Assembly (NCBI GenBank): GCA_007922225.1
Contig: ML679969.1
Coordinates: 14,443,999 to 14,507,998 of the forward strand
DNA from: Emydura subglobosa
Lineage: Eukaryota; Chordata; Testudines; Chelidae
Length of the DNA: 64,000 nucleotides
Direction of reading: 5' to 3'
Below the pieces are notes generated by a model. That model had not been told where the DNA came from. It did not search any database and saw nothing but the letters and a program-made list of their open reading frames with translations. The position numbers and the translations under genes are program-made. Shown piece by piece: positions 63,966-64,000 of this stretch. The stretch's first letter is position 1; every line of letters starts with the position of its first letter.

Positions 63966-63984
63966 GCATGCTGGGACCTGTAGT
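63966..63984 (-). promoter_or_regulatory. ZNF143/THAP11-type element
   Basis: The minus strand reads ACTACAGGTCCCAGCATGC, matching ACTACAnnTCCCA with the extended GCATGC flank. It lies at the very end of the window, away from any CpG island seen here, so its function is uncertain. Confidence 0.5.
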
Positions 63985-64000
63985 CTTTGCTCTCCATACT

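Larger units (their letters stand above)
38017..64000 (+). other. TP73: Putative first intron of TP73 (runs off the window)
   Basis: 26 kb of non-coding sequence with the listed repeats. I looked for the p73 transactivation-domain exon (FEHLWSS-type) and the DeltaN exon and found neither. Stretches with nothing recognised are 38341-38862, 39707-41119, 41346-41880, 42752-43869, 45644-46137, 46440-47880, 48620-50754, 50986-53634, 54330-56860, 57347-57944 and 60780-61120. The gene assignment follows from synteny only. Confidence 0.5.

Noticed and set aside
38017..64000. Search for the TP73 transactivation-domain exon and DeltaN exon
   Set aside because: No FEHLWSS-like or DeltaN-like coding segment with splice sites was recognised. 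A short divergent exon could be missed by eye.

Overview
This is vertebrate nuclear DNA. It has genes split by GT-AG introns, CpG-island promoters, long gene-poor stretches, many CR1 LINE fragments (chicken-repeat-1 type), hAT and Tigger-like MITEs, foldback repeats and ancient MIR/CORE-SINEs. The mix of CR1 subfamilies and short palindromic repeats points to a sauropsid, most likely a turtle. That species-level statement is inference; the protein families and splice structures are read directly from the sequence.

Layout. (1) 981-4529, + strand: a complete five-exon TPRG1L (Mover) gene, 273 codons, behind a CpG-rich promoter with tandem ETS-type sites and a long polypyrimidine tract. (2) 7328-34063, - strand: a complete twelve-exon WRAP73 (WDR8) gene, 449 codons, convergent with TPRG1L. 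I joined all twelve exons by splice site and codon phase. (3) About 34.5-37.4 kb: the space between the WRAP73 start and the next CpG island. It holds a degenerate GACAGACAGG-type tandem array and a foldback element. (4) About 37.4-38.3 kb: a second large CpG island with a clear splice donor. The gene order TPRG1L-WRAP73-(divergent)-TP73 is that of human 1p36.3, so this is most likely the TA promoter and noncoding exon 1 of TP73. (5) 38.0-64.0 kb: apparently the start of the very long first TP73 intron. I found no TP73 coding exon here.

TPRG1L is a presynaptic (and more widely expressed) protein and WRAP73 is a centrosomal/spindle-pole WD40 protein; they are neighbours, not a pathway. WRAP73 and the putative TP73 promoter are head to head about 3.5 kb apart. 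The CpG island at the WRAP73 start carries a ZNF143-type element.

The mobile-element layer is rich. A young CR1 is inserted into an older CR1 of the same orientation inside WRAP73 intron 4. A 2.4-kb antisense CR1 in the TP73 intron keeps an FADD reverse-transcriptase motif. Two related hAT-type MITEs have 8-bp near-perfect target duplications. There is a Tigger-like MITE, several large foldbacks, and a dispersed set of short palindromes with GGGCC-type ends. I saw no CRISPR, operon, phage or other exotic system. The most notable observations are structural: nested insertions, paired hAT copies, foldbacks flanking the TP73 promoter, and ZNF143 motifs.
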